Positions 1 through 10,270 of a DNA stretch of 64,000 nucleotides are shown here, piece by piece (position 1 is the first letter of the stretch; each line of letters begins with the position of its first letter). Both the position numbers and the translations under genes were made by a program. The stretch comes from Oscheius onirici (taxonomy: Eukaryota; Nematoda; Chromadorea; Rhabditida; Rhabditidae). Below the pieces are notes generated by a model. It was not told the origin of the DNA and did no database searches. It worked only from the letters and a program-made list of their open reading frames with translations. The stretch is from the NCBI GenBank assembly GCA_932521025.1, contig OW051469.1, forward strand, positions 8,692,398 through 8,756,397. The letters run 5' to 3'.

Positions 1-2227
1 CGGGCTGAAAAGAATTATGGAACACACAAATTGTTCTCTCCGCACTCTCAGAGACAGCGGAAACCTGCGTCTTGAAAGACATTACCGTAACCCATCAATT
101 TTGGTGTTGAGTAACATGCTAACGTTAGTCAACCAGCCAAATTTTGAGTACTTTGTCGTTAACTTAATGCTTCAATTTCTAGTTTTCTGGTCTTTGTCCT
201 CGCCCTTTTTCCCATCAATTTCCCCCTAAAAAGCAACTTCCTCTTTCTAAATTGACATCAATCGAGTCTCTCTCTCCCGTTTGCACACGAGACTTTAGCA
301 CGTAGTCCCCTCTCCCATCAGAGAGCTCAGTTCACACAGACACAGGTGGCTTCCAGATGATCGCATATTCTTCCGCCTTTTCCAGAATTTTTTCTAGGTA
401 GAAAAGCAATAAAGGCGGAGGATGCGATTAAGAGCAACTTTGCGCAGTGTTCGCAGTGAGCTGTTTTCATTCTCCGCGCACACATTAAATTGACAGCCAG
501 CTATCCAATTAGGCCTGCCGAGGACACAAAATTCGACAGGAAATAGGGGTATTTCCTGCTTGAGAATCTTCTGGAAAACATGATAAAGCTCTTTTGTTCC
601 TTGTCCAGAGCATGTCACTTTTCACCATGAGGATATGTGATTTTGCCCTAGAAAAGCAAAAGAATGCCGCTTCGAGAGAAAAAATTTCTTCAGCAATGGT
701 TACTTTGTCCAAGGAATCCATCAGAACCTTAGCCAACTTTATTTTCTTCGACAAATCCGTCAGAATATGTTATTTTTCTCGAAAAAGAACCCTGAGAAAG
801 CGCTTATTTCAGCGAATAATACTTGTTTCTCAGTGGAAACACCTGTCCAATCTCAAGTTCAAATTCTCTGTCTGCTAACAGAGCTCCTCGATTATTCAAC
901 TCAGCCTCCCTCTCGCCTTCTCCTCCTCCTCTTCAAATAAGCCTTCGGGATAATTAAATTCTTCTTCTCCTGCTCTACATACAAAGAAGCGAGAGAGGCT
1001 CTCTGTCTCTCAGTCTTCCAGCGAGTTTCAAAGCGACTAATTAGTCAATTTTGGTCTCCCTCCGAGACGAGCAAATCTCACTCGAAAAGCGCTCCGCAAC
1101 TTGTTTTTGGCATTTGGAAGAGAGCGTGAATTGTCTAGAGAGAGAGGGCGGCGGGCCCTCTCTCTCTGAAAGCGGCTGGGGGTGTGGCTTTCAGTCTCTT
1201 TCTCTATTCTGACTCAAAATCCTTCATATTGTCTTTGTAGGCTTATAACGACCATTTACAGCCAAAAAATTCAAACTTTTAGCGGCCCAAAATGGGTCAG
1301 AATCTGCTCCTTGAAGTGACAGTCTCCTTCTTCTAGTTTGGGCAAATGCTAAGCTCTTTTATTTTGTACAAAAGTACCAATTTTCAACTCTAAAAACGAG
1401 CCAGAATCTGCTGCTAGAGCCCAGCCAGCTAATGCATAATAAATAAGCCAATAACAGTCAAATAAAGGAACATTGGGCGGGGGTTTTGAGGAGTGGCTAC
1501 TGCGCATATTTTTCATACGAAAAAGGTCCTAGTTTTCCCATTTTTCCCGGAGAACATTCCAGAAGCTTCGTTCAAATCCTCGGGCCAAATCTCATTAGTA
1601 GTAAAGGGAGGAAGAGCCTCTTCCTGTTCAAAAAGCTTTTCCTCGAAATTTTGGAGCAGAAACTGCTTATTCACCGAGTTATAGCTATTTTTCTAAACCT
1701 AGTTCAAACGTCCTGAAAACAACCTCGTAAGTGGCATATTAGGATGCCATTTGAGTAAGGTGAACTTGTAAGCCGATGATAAAGATAATGACGAGTTTTC
1801 TAGCCTTTTTTAGGGAGAAGAATAGCCAGATTTCTAAACTTTGATCTACTTCGAGGTGAAGCCTTTTTACAGCTTATCTTTTCTGGAAACTTTCTGAATA
1901 TGACGAGTTCGAAATTTACACATTGGGTACTTTGTGGTTACGCAATTTTGTGTACAGAAAAAGTCCGAAAACCCGAGAAAAATGGAGCGAACCTAGTCAA
2001 AGTTCGAAGCAACCCTCCGGATTGTCCCGGCACTTTTCTTGGTCTATTCCCGACCCAGTGCGGTAAGTTTTTTCAGGTATTTTGACATTTCTCCAACCTA
2101 AATTCTCTAACTTTCTTCAATACATGTCAAAATCCTTCCAGATATCTTAGACTTATGGAACATTGCCCATCTCGTAATTTTTCATCCGAATTCCCTCCAT
2201 TTACTTGATCAAAATCCTTTCAGAAAC
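1..2227. other. Intergenic, upstream of the KCTD-like gene
   Basis: No convincing gene is visible on either strand; the open frames here are short and AT-rich and match no family I recognise. The stretch holds CT-rich tracts around 900-1030 and 1130-1215, including a short hairpin at about 1138-1170 formed by a GA-repeat arm and a CT-repeat arm. The last bases (TTTCAG at about 2217-2222, five bases before the ATG at 2228) look like a splice acceptor or spliced-leader acceptor for the next gene. Confidence 0.5.
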
Positions 2228-3817
2228 ATGTCAGAAGAGATAATCCGCCTGAACGTCGGCGGTGTCGACTACTCCACAACCAAACAAACGCTCAGTAAGC
2301 AGCCCAATTCGCTTCTATGCAGAATTGCTGATGGTGAAGGGGAGCCATTGCCGGAGGGCATTTTGGCCCTTTCCGGCAGCTCATTTTTCATCGACCGGGA
2401 CGGCAGTTTGTTCAGTCATGTCTTGCACTATCTCCGTACCGGGAAATTGACTCTGCCAGAGGGATTCCGTGAACTGGCGCGACTACGCGACGAGGCCGAC
2501 TACTACAAGTTGGATGAACTTTACGAGCTCTGTCTAGACTCGGAGCCCCTCAAGATCAAGTTGTCGAATGGCGGCACGTCAGTCGCAGGGGAGAATGGTG
2601 AGTATATGACGGGGGATCAGAGAGGGAGGAAGAGAGACATAAATCTAGCTCCGAAACAGGGGAAACCTTGATTTTAGGGTAATTTTTTCCAAATTCTTCG
2701 CCAAAAACGAACTCTCAGTCCTATGGAAAATTTTCATAGGATAGATTCTGGAGCTATGTGTAGGCTGCAAACACAATCAAGACAAATTAAGGTTGCTTGG
2801 AGCATTTTTAGGGTATCCTGTTCAATTTTAGGATAAAAGTGAGCTATTGAAATTCCAGTGCTTAATAAATCATTTGAAAACTACGAAACAAGTGGAACAT
2901 CCTCCAGTATGAAAATCTTTCTGTGCTCGAAAATTATCCTAGAGTAGAGCAGCGTTTTTCCCTATCTTATACCCTTCCCTGGGGATGGATTATCGCAAAG
3001 AGTCCAGGTCAGATCTCTTTCTCGGAGAAAAGTGGTTGTGCCCCTAGTCATATAACTCCCGGTGATTTATGGTAAGCTCTTTCTTTCCATCTGTCTCTAA
3101 GCAATAACAGCCTAGAGAAAAAGGTAACTTTGGCGTAAGCATAACCCCCCAAAAACAGCAGAATTTTCGAGGGAACAACCTCTTTTCAGGCGGATACATA
3201 ACCCTTGGCTACCGCGGGACCTTTGCCTTCGGTCGCGATGGACAAGCCGACGTCAAATTTCGCAAATTGCACAGAATATTAATCTGCGGACGAGTTACGC
3301 TCTGTCGGGAGGTCTTTGGAGACAGTCTGAACGAGTCGAGAGATCCTGGAGGACCGGATGATGGAGAGAGATATACGTCTAGGCTGTATCTCAAGCATCA
3401 GTGTCTGGAGAGGGTGAGTCTAGTACGAAGTGAAATTTTAGATACTGTCAAAAATTACAAGTACAGCCGCTCTAATTGTTTACACACACAGACATTTCCA
3501 GGCATGCGACTTGATGGCAGAAAAAGGCTTCAAGCTGTTGGCCACTTGCTGCAGTGGTGCCAATGGTCTAGCCGCCGCCAATCACCCCGTCGTCTCCGGA
3601 TCTGGTGGCTCTTCCGGACAGGGCGTGAGTCCAAGAGACATAACAAAGGGACGCGAAAATTTAGGAGCTCATGAATCATCGCAATTGTGGCGACTACGAG
3701 GAGCAGCGCTGGGCACATTACACCGAATACGTCTTTTATCGGGAACCGTCAGGAATGGCTGGAAATCTGACGCCGTCTCCTAGAGACGTAAATAACTCTT
3801 TTTCTTGGTCTTTTTAA
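2228..3817 (+). CDS. KCTD8/12/16-like BTB (T1) protein
   Basis: Four exons fit in phase: 2228-2597, 3190-3413, 3502-3624 and 3665-3817, giving 289 residues. Residues 1-105 are a BTB/T1 tetramerisation domain (IIRLNVGG start, FFIDRDGSLF, LPEGFRELARLRDEADYY). Exons 2-4 carry the second domain typical of KCTD8, KCTD12 and KCTD16 (GYITLGYRGTFAFGRDGQAD, EVFGDSLNESRDPG, RYTSRLYLKHQCLE, then YTEYVFYRE near the C terminus). In vertebrates these proteins are auxiliary subunits of GABA-B receptors that bind the receptor tail and G-beta-gamma; that role here is inferred by family. Intron 3 (3625-3664) is only 40 nt. A possible polyadenylation signal AATAAA lies at about 3939. Start chosen because TTTCAG precedes the ATG by five bases and the BTB fold begins at once. 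Confidence 0.85.
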
Positions 3818-4551
3818 AGCAAATTCAGGGCTACCTGAGTCCACGCTAAACGTTGCTGCTACGGGCCATGATGAAGAATATGTCAAAATCTCAATTTTTC
3901 ACAGAATGAATGATCGTCTTTTATAAAGTTGTGCTGCAAATAAAGGATGTCTAACAGGCTTTTGAGCAGTATCCAGTAAATTCACGACACGAATATCTCC
4001 TTCAAACCGTAAAAGAAGACAATTTTATAGATGCAACTGTTTTTCCCACATGTACTAGATCTATGCAGCAGATTATCGAATTTCTCATTTGAGACGCGTC
4101 ACGGGTAGGAAACAATGCAGAAAAAGTTCTAACACTTCCTATGCAACAACCCTGGGATTGACGGAAGAAAAAAGTTGTCGCTGCTTCCATAGCAATTCTT
4201 TATGGATCGGAATGTTGATCTTTTTGCGACAGTAGAAGTTACGTTGACTGAAGACGAGAGCCGAGGAAAGGCTATCGGAAAAAGAATCCACATCAGGAAA
4301 AGCTGGGCCATCAAGTAACGGAACTAGGAAAAGTTTCAATAAGCGACACAATAATATTCCGGACTGTTCGTAATATAAAACTTGGCGAGACGGTCATTCC
4401 TAACATCAGCTTGTCGTTAAATGGTGAAACCCCGTCAGAAGGAACCAAGCAAATGCCAGCAGCGTTTGAGGGTTCTTTTTTTTTTTTGAATTACCACAAC
4501 TGTTAGCTTTTTGTGACTTTTCTCAACAAAAAAAGCTTGAAAAAAACTCAC
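3818..4551. other. 3' flank of KCTD-like gene; no SMC2 exon found
   Basis: Contains the KCTD 3' untranslated region and the DNA downstream of the last visible SMC2 exon on the minus strand. I searched the minus strand for the SMC2 hinge and second coiled coil and saw nothing convincing. A short minus-strand frame at 4139-4351 does not resemble the hinge. Confidence 0.5.
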
Positions 4552-7500
4552 CCTTGCCGCCGCGATGATCGTCAGAGCTGTATTGAAGCGCGAGTCTTTC
4601 ACCTTGAACAGCGATGCTACGGGTCCAATAATTTCCGTCTCTTCATCAAATCCGGCCCAGACTTTGTGATGATCGTAATGGAACTGCAGGAATTTATTTC
4701 TTTCCCTTCAAAATGACTTTTTCATTAAACAAAATTAAAGAAAACCCACGTCATTGAGTTCAGTCTCTGTCCATTTGAGCGGATCAACTCGCGGAGCTCC
4801 TGCTTCCTCGTTTCCAGATGATCAAAGCGCTGTTCGTCGAAATTGCTCCTCTGGAGGTCGGCCTCACAGCGTCGGATCTCAGCCTCCGTCTGTTCAATTT
4901 CTTTCGTGTCACTCGACGATTGCTTGCTCATTTGTTCGAGACGGCGACGACGGTCGTCCAGCTTCGGCTCGTTGGCCTTGAGCCACATTTGCGACGTCTT
5001 GACATTCGTTTCGGCTTCGCGAAGAGCAGTGCGGGTTGCTGAAAATGGGAGGTTTTAGACGCTGGAAAAAACAAACAAAATGAAAGCTTGTTTCTTCGAA
5101 AAATTTGAAAGCATCGAGACTTTTCTCATTTAAATGGTTTACAGTAGACTCTGTCCCACTCTACCTCTGCTCTTTCCAGTTAACAATCATTTACCCGTCT
5201 GGAAATTACCATTGCAGATCTACCCACACTGAGACGAAATCGTGTGGTAGTCAAAGTAAAGTTCGTGCACTTGCTTTTCCTGTCGCGACTTGTTAAAAAC
5301 AAATTGTGCGCACAAAGCTTCTTTCATTACCCTTAATTAGAGCTTCCCACACAAACAATTTAAAATAGATACAGCTTCGATAAAAGTTTTTGAAAAAAAA
5401 AAGTTATAAATAGGAGCGATTGGAGAAGAAGAGTTACTGTTGCTACTAGCTGCCGCCGAAGAAGCTCGATGTCCAGCGAAGAAGACGACGACATTCTACC
5501 GAGGAAGAACGAGGAGATCCACACCCGCAAGGAACACTACAAGGTGGCCAAACTGCTGGGAAAAGGAGGATATGGAGCCGTGTTCGAAGTGAGTCGCAAG
5601 ACGGACAACAAGCGCTTCGCGATCAAGTGTGAGAAGATGGTCGCTCGAAAGAAGGTTCTAGCCATGGATTGTCGTGTGCTGTGTGGAGCCCATCAGATCA
5701 AGAGTCGCCACTTCTGCATGGTCATGGATCGTGGCAAGGTCGAAAATCGATTCTCCTTCCTCGTCATGCAGCTCATCGGACGCAACCTCTGAGATCTGCG
5801 AGTGGAACGCGACTCGATGAAGTTCTCCATGGGCACCAGTCTCAAGGCTGCCTCTCAATGTCTCATCTGCATCGAAGAACTCCATCGGATCAGATTTTTG
5901 CATCGTGACATATTTTTGCACCGCATTGTTTTTTTTCAGACTTTTTTACTGCCTTTTGGGAATGTTACATTCTTTCAACCAGTTGAAAGAATTGTTTCAG
6001 GCTCGAAGCTGTACAGAATCAGAATTTCAAACACGTTTTATTCAATACGCTAGCGGAACTGTCGCGTAGTAAATGGAATATGGTATACAAAATATCAAAG
6101 TAAAATGACAGGACTGCTCACAAGAAGAACAGGTGTCTAAAAATTAAAGCAAGTTCACAATACTGTAATACCAGCTGAAAGAAAATATCTCATGAAGTTT
6201 AGGACAGCATTAGGGACTCCTAGGCCGGCCAAACTTTTTACTTTACGATTCTTTCAACTGATCAAAAGAATTTCCAAGTTCGGCTATTTCCACCGCGATG
6301 CTCTTATGTACATCTCAATGGACCTAACCAATCTTGCCATAGAAACTTCCGTCTTTCTCAATATCGTGATCCCGCAGAGCGTGTTGATTTCAAAATTCGG
6401 GAACATCTTTCTGCAGAACAGTGCAACTTTGTCGCCGGACGTCAGGATCAAAACGAACATCATCTGATCTACATGCTCGACTTCGGACTGTGTCGCCAGT
6501 TCCAGAACAAGGATTGTCGCAAGCCGAGAGACATTGCTCCATTCAGAGGCACAACTCGCTACGCCCCTCTGGCTGCCATGAAGCAGGTGGATCAGTCGCG
6601 AAAGGACGACATCGAAGGATGGCTGTATATGGTGGTCGAATGGACGACGGGTGCTCTTCCTTGGAGAAAGTTCAAAGCCGACAATCGGGATGAGGTTCTA
6701 AAGATGAAGGAAGAACTCCGTACGGATCTTGCAGCTCTCGACAAGTTCCTCACTGGCTGTCCCAAGAGAGAATTCACTCGTATTCTCAAGTATATCGACG
6801 AGTTGACCTACTTCTCCATCCCCGACTACAACTTTTTCTACAACTGTGTCCAGCATGCTCTCAAGTCCAACAACATCAAATGGACGGATCCACTGGATTG
6901 GGACGAGACACACGAGTACATGGCCCCGCAGGAAACACCCGGAGATTCTGCTCGAAGAAGGTCATGATGACGAAGAGCCCAAGGGAGGAAGCAAGGTATC
7001 CAAGAAAAACTAGCTGCTACTGCTAATTCCGAATAAATTGTGCAGCAAAAATATTGTTTTTTTTATTAAATGGATCACGGGGTTCAGAACACCGGAAAAG
7101 AACCCGATTAGGCTTGCTCTTTTTGAACAACTACAGCCGATAGACTGCCGGCGCCTGGTTGAATTTTGTGACGGGAAAGAGCTGACTGCAAAAGACCGGG
7201 CCGTCTCTCACACTGTTGCCAAAGTCTTTGACTGATTCGCCTCTATTGGCAAAGGCTGGCGAAATGACCGAATCTCTGTGTGTTGCCATCGGAGAAGGAA
7301 TAGTCACTTGAGCAAGAACTGTTTGAGCTGTCTGTCTGACTAATTAGTCGGGCAATGGCGTCAGATACGTCCAGGAGTAAATACAGATAAACGGAAACAT
7401 GCTGATTCTTCACGTGTTTTCGCTCTGTAGCCTATCACTACCTAGGAAATTCATAGACACTTCAGCCATAAAATCAGTTGAAATTCGAATAAACATAATA

Positions 7501-9061
7501 TCGTCTCAGGGGGAGGCTAACGCCATCAGAAGCATCAGAGAAGAAATTTGGCAAGAATCAAGATAAAAACTCACTGGTAATCTTCTCGTTGAGACTCATG
7601 GCTTCTCCGTCTTCACTCGTAACTTTTCCTTTCGCCAGATCATCCAGTGCCTTTTTAGCCTGTTGGATCACATTCTGGGCCTGTTTTCCCTGCTCTTCTT
7701 CGCCTCCCAAATCCGCTTCGTTTTCTTGCAGCTGACGCTCCGTCTCCTCGAGACTGACACGATCCTTGGCGTTTTCTTCGGCCAGATCATCAATATTTCT
7801 CTGCGCCTCCGTGACCTGCTGGAGAACAGTATCTCGGTCGGCTTCAGCCTCGACGCGCCTCTGTTTCACGGCGGCAATTTCCCTCTCCAGACGGATTTTT
7901 TCCTCGGAACTGCCCTAAATGTGTATTTTGTAGTAAAAAGGAAAAAAAGAACAAACCTCCAGCTTCTTGGCCTCCATATCTGTAATCTTCTGCTTCAGCG
8001 TCTGTTCCTCTACACGGTTTTCGGCGATTTTAAGCTCATTCTCCTCGATCTCTTCAGAAAGCTGTTCGGCTTCCAGTTTCAAACGCTCATGGTTTTGGAG
8101 ATAGGTCCAGTAGTCGAAAGCGGAAATCTGCTTGTGCAAAATATCGACGTCACGAGTCATCTTCTGGAAGTTGACAAACTGCTGCTTCTCCTCCTTCAGA
8201 CGGGCGACTTTGGGGCCGATTTCCGTTTCGAGCAGCTGAAAATTGGGGGGTTTGGAATAGAAAAAAGGCTTACATTTTTTATTTCGTCGACTTTCATCTG
8301 CTTCTTTTCGATAAAGTGGATGGCCTGGTTCCTCTTCTGGTCGTACATCTTGGTTCCGGCTGCCTCTTCCAGCATTCCAAGAATCTGAAATTGCCCAGTT
8401 TGAAGAAGGAAAGTAGCGGGCAAGCAGCACAAATTAAATCAGATCAGAGCTTTACAAAACAAACCTCTATCGGCTTCATGTTGAGCACCTTGGTGATGCG
8501 GCCTTGCATAATGAGAAAATGCGGGTTGTTGACGTTGAGACCGACGCTACGGAAGAAGTCGAAGACGCGCTGATTGGAGACCATCGAACCGTTGATCGTG
8601 TACTTGGTTCCGCCATTTACGATAACCTCAAAATACGCCTTTTTTCGGTTTGAAAAAGCTCAAAACCTGTCTCCGGACGATAATTTCCTTATATTCTTCG
8701 TATCCGTACGGCGACGTGGATTTGTCCTCGTTGTTGAAGGTAATGGTGACGGCAGCCTTTGTAATTCCCGCCTGGCCACTTTTGTAGACGAGAGCGTTCA
8801 TGTTTTCTGCAATGTCTTCATTTTTTGAGAATAATAGGACAAAAACCTGCTCGGATGCATTTCAGGTCGGTTATTCCGAGTACGAAGCAAATCGAGTCGA
8901 GAATATTGGATTTTCCGGAGCCATTTAGACCTAAAAATTGGTTTTGTAGACTAAACAGGCCAAAAACCTGTGATAGCATTGAATTCCGTGTCGAATTTGG
9001 TCAGAACCTGCTTCTGGGAGTAGGACTTAAAACCATCTATCTCGATCTGCTTGATATGCAT
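4552..9061 (-). CDS. smc2: SMC2 condensin ATPase, N-terminal half only
   Basis: Nine exons on the minus strand are phase-consistent: 9061-8968, 8930-8847, 8806-8667, 8626-8465, 8384-8274, 8235-7957, 7914-7575, 5038-4750 and 4705-4552. The protein starts [17 protein letters not shown], has the Walker A motif GLNGSGKSN across exons 1-2, and SMC2 signatures ([48 protein letters not shown]). A long charged coiled coil follows, then the approach to the hinge ([20 protein letters not shown]). SMC2 pairs with SMC4 in condensin to compact chromosomes; the nematode orthologue is also called MIX-1. Only about half of the usual roughly 1,200 residues is present: the hinge, second coiled coil, ABC signature and Walker B are missing. 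The last exon ends in a strong donor (GTGAGT at 4551), so more exons are expected to the left. Intron 7 (7574-5039) contains another gene copy on the opposite strand. Confidence 0.85.
5400..5468 (+). promoter_or_regulatory. TATA-like promoter of the nested kinase copy
   Basis: A TTATAAATAGG motif at about 5404-5414 sits some 60 bases upstream of the kinase ATG at 5469, after an A-rich run. It looks like a core promoter for the nested copy. This is a motif match only. Confidence 0.35.
5469..7013 (+). pseudogene. Broken TTBK/CK1-like kinase copy nested in SMC2 intron 7
   Basis: The frame from 5469 encodes a CK1/TTBK-type N lobe ([30 protein letters not shown]). An in-frame TGA at 5790-5792 stands where the family has Trp (GRNL-W-DLR). 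The same frame then resumes ([20 protein letters not shown]...[13 protein letters not shown]) to about 5912. Homology stops for about 500 AT-rich bases, so the IKP of HRDIKP is lost. It resumes at about 6424 ([26 protein letters not shown]), continuing through [11 protein letters not shown] to the C-lobe end. Near 6940-6950 the frame shifts: the present frame stops at 6967, while the +1 frame gives an acidic tail ending [10 protein letters not shown] at 7013, followed by AATAAA at about 7032. Three lesions make a pseudogene likely; readthrough or assembly error is possible for the first and last. TTBK-like kinases are a highly expanded nematode family. It lies antisense inside an SMC2 intron. 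Confidence 0.75.
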
Positions 9062-9411
9062 TTCTCTGTAGGCCTAAATTACAAGCTGGCCAGGAGCTGA
9101 AAAGGATCTTATTTGTGAAAAAACGATACGATTGAGCAGAAAAACAGAACGGTGGACCAGAAGCAAAGTTTTCCTTTTTTGGGAGAAAGTGATAGGATTC
9201 ATTGCCGAAGCACATTTCTAACTTTCTACTTTAGTAATACTCTCATTTTTGTGGCAGAAAACAACAGATTTCTGCAAAAAATGGAAGAGAAATGAGGAGC
9301 CAAAAATGGAACAAAAACAATTCTGGGCAGTTGAAAAACGCGGAATACCGTCTCTCGAAAGTCGGCGTGCGCACCAACTGTCTATAACATTGCCGATATA
9401 CTTGGGCACCG

Positions 9412-9737
9412 AGCCGGCTCGAGCCTGACGGTTTTTTTGCGATTTTCTCCAAATCTGATTCAATTTTCTCGATTTTTTTTCAGGCATTAGTTACTGCTTT
9501 GTTGACTTCTAGCAAACAGGAAATTGGAGTTTAAACTAGTAATTTTCGAGAAAAATGGAAAAGCTCGGCGGCTCGAGCCGGCACGTTTTCCATTTTTCTC
9601 GAAAATTACTAGTTTAAACTCCAATTTCCTGTTTGCTAGAAGTCAACAAAGCAGTAACTAATGTCTGGAAAAAAAATCGAGAAGATTGAATCAGATTTGG
9701 AGAAAATCGCAAAAAAACCGTCAAGCTCGAGCCGGCT
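9412..9737. repeat. Near-perfect long inverted repeat (151 bp arms, 23 nt spacer)
   Basis: The left arm (9412-9562) and right arm (9586-9737) are almost exact reverse complements with only a few mismatches. The 23-base spacer (9563-9585) contains the same CTCGAGCCGGC word found at both outer ends. Transcription would give a long hairpin. It lies in the 1.2 kb between the divergent starts of SMC2 and CDC20. It could be a foldback element, a MITE or an endogenous hairpin-siRNA locus; no target-site duplication or ORF was seen. Confidence 0.9.
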
Positions 9738-10270
9738 ATAATTGTCGATACGCAAGCGGATTACGGTAGACTGCCAATTTGCCTCGTTTGCCAGGATTTG
9801 GAGTTTTCTTATAATTTTCCCACTAAGTTTTTTTGCTACTTTTTATTCTTTTTCTCTCGTTCTTTTAACTTCTTCAGGTGATGATTGTGTTGCGCAAAAA
9901 AGAAAGGAAATGTAAGACAAGCAAAACGGAGTGTCCTGCCAAAAAAGAACCTTTTGAATTACCGCGAGAGGCTCTTGGCGCCAAAGACTTGTAAACAGCT
10001 CGACAAGCCAAAATCTGCTCTCATGAGCTTTTTTTCTTCTTTCTCAACTGCTTTCTCTAATTTTTCTTCCCTAAGTATTTAAAAGTGGTGGTGGTCATTA
10101 GGAACAAAGAGATTAGCTGAAATTTTTGCTAGAACGGTTTTAGAAAGGTCTGTGAAAAGTGCACGCTGTTTACAATGCTAGCGCGTGGCTCAAAGATTTG
10201 AATGTTTCATTTTCTTGTCTCCTTTCCCCTCTCCTCGATTTTCCAACACAATTCCCAAATTTCAGACAAA

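Noticed and set aside
6285-6300. Second FHRD-like kinase motif in the inserted part of the kinase pseudogene
   Set aside because: The flanking residues do not match a kinase catalytic loop and no exon can be built around it.
7663-8388. Long plus-strand open frame of 241 codons
   Set aside because: It is the antisense shadow of SMC2 exons 5-7; the minus-strand frame has clear SMC2 motifs and splice sites.
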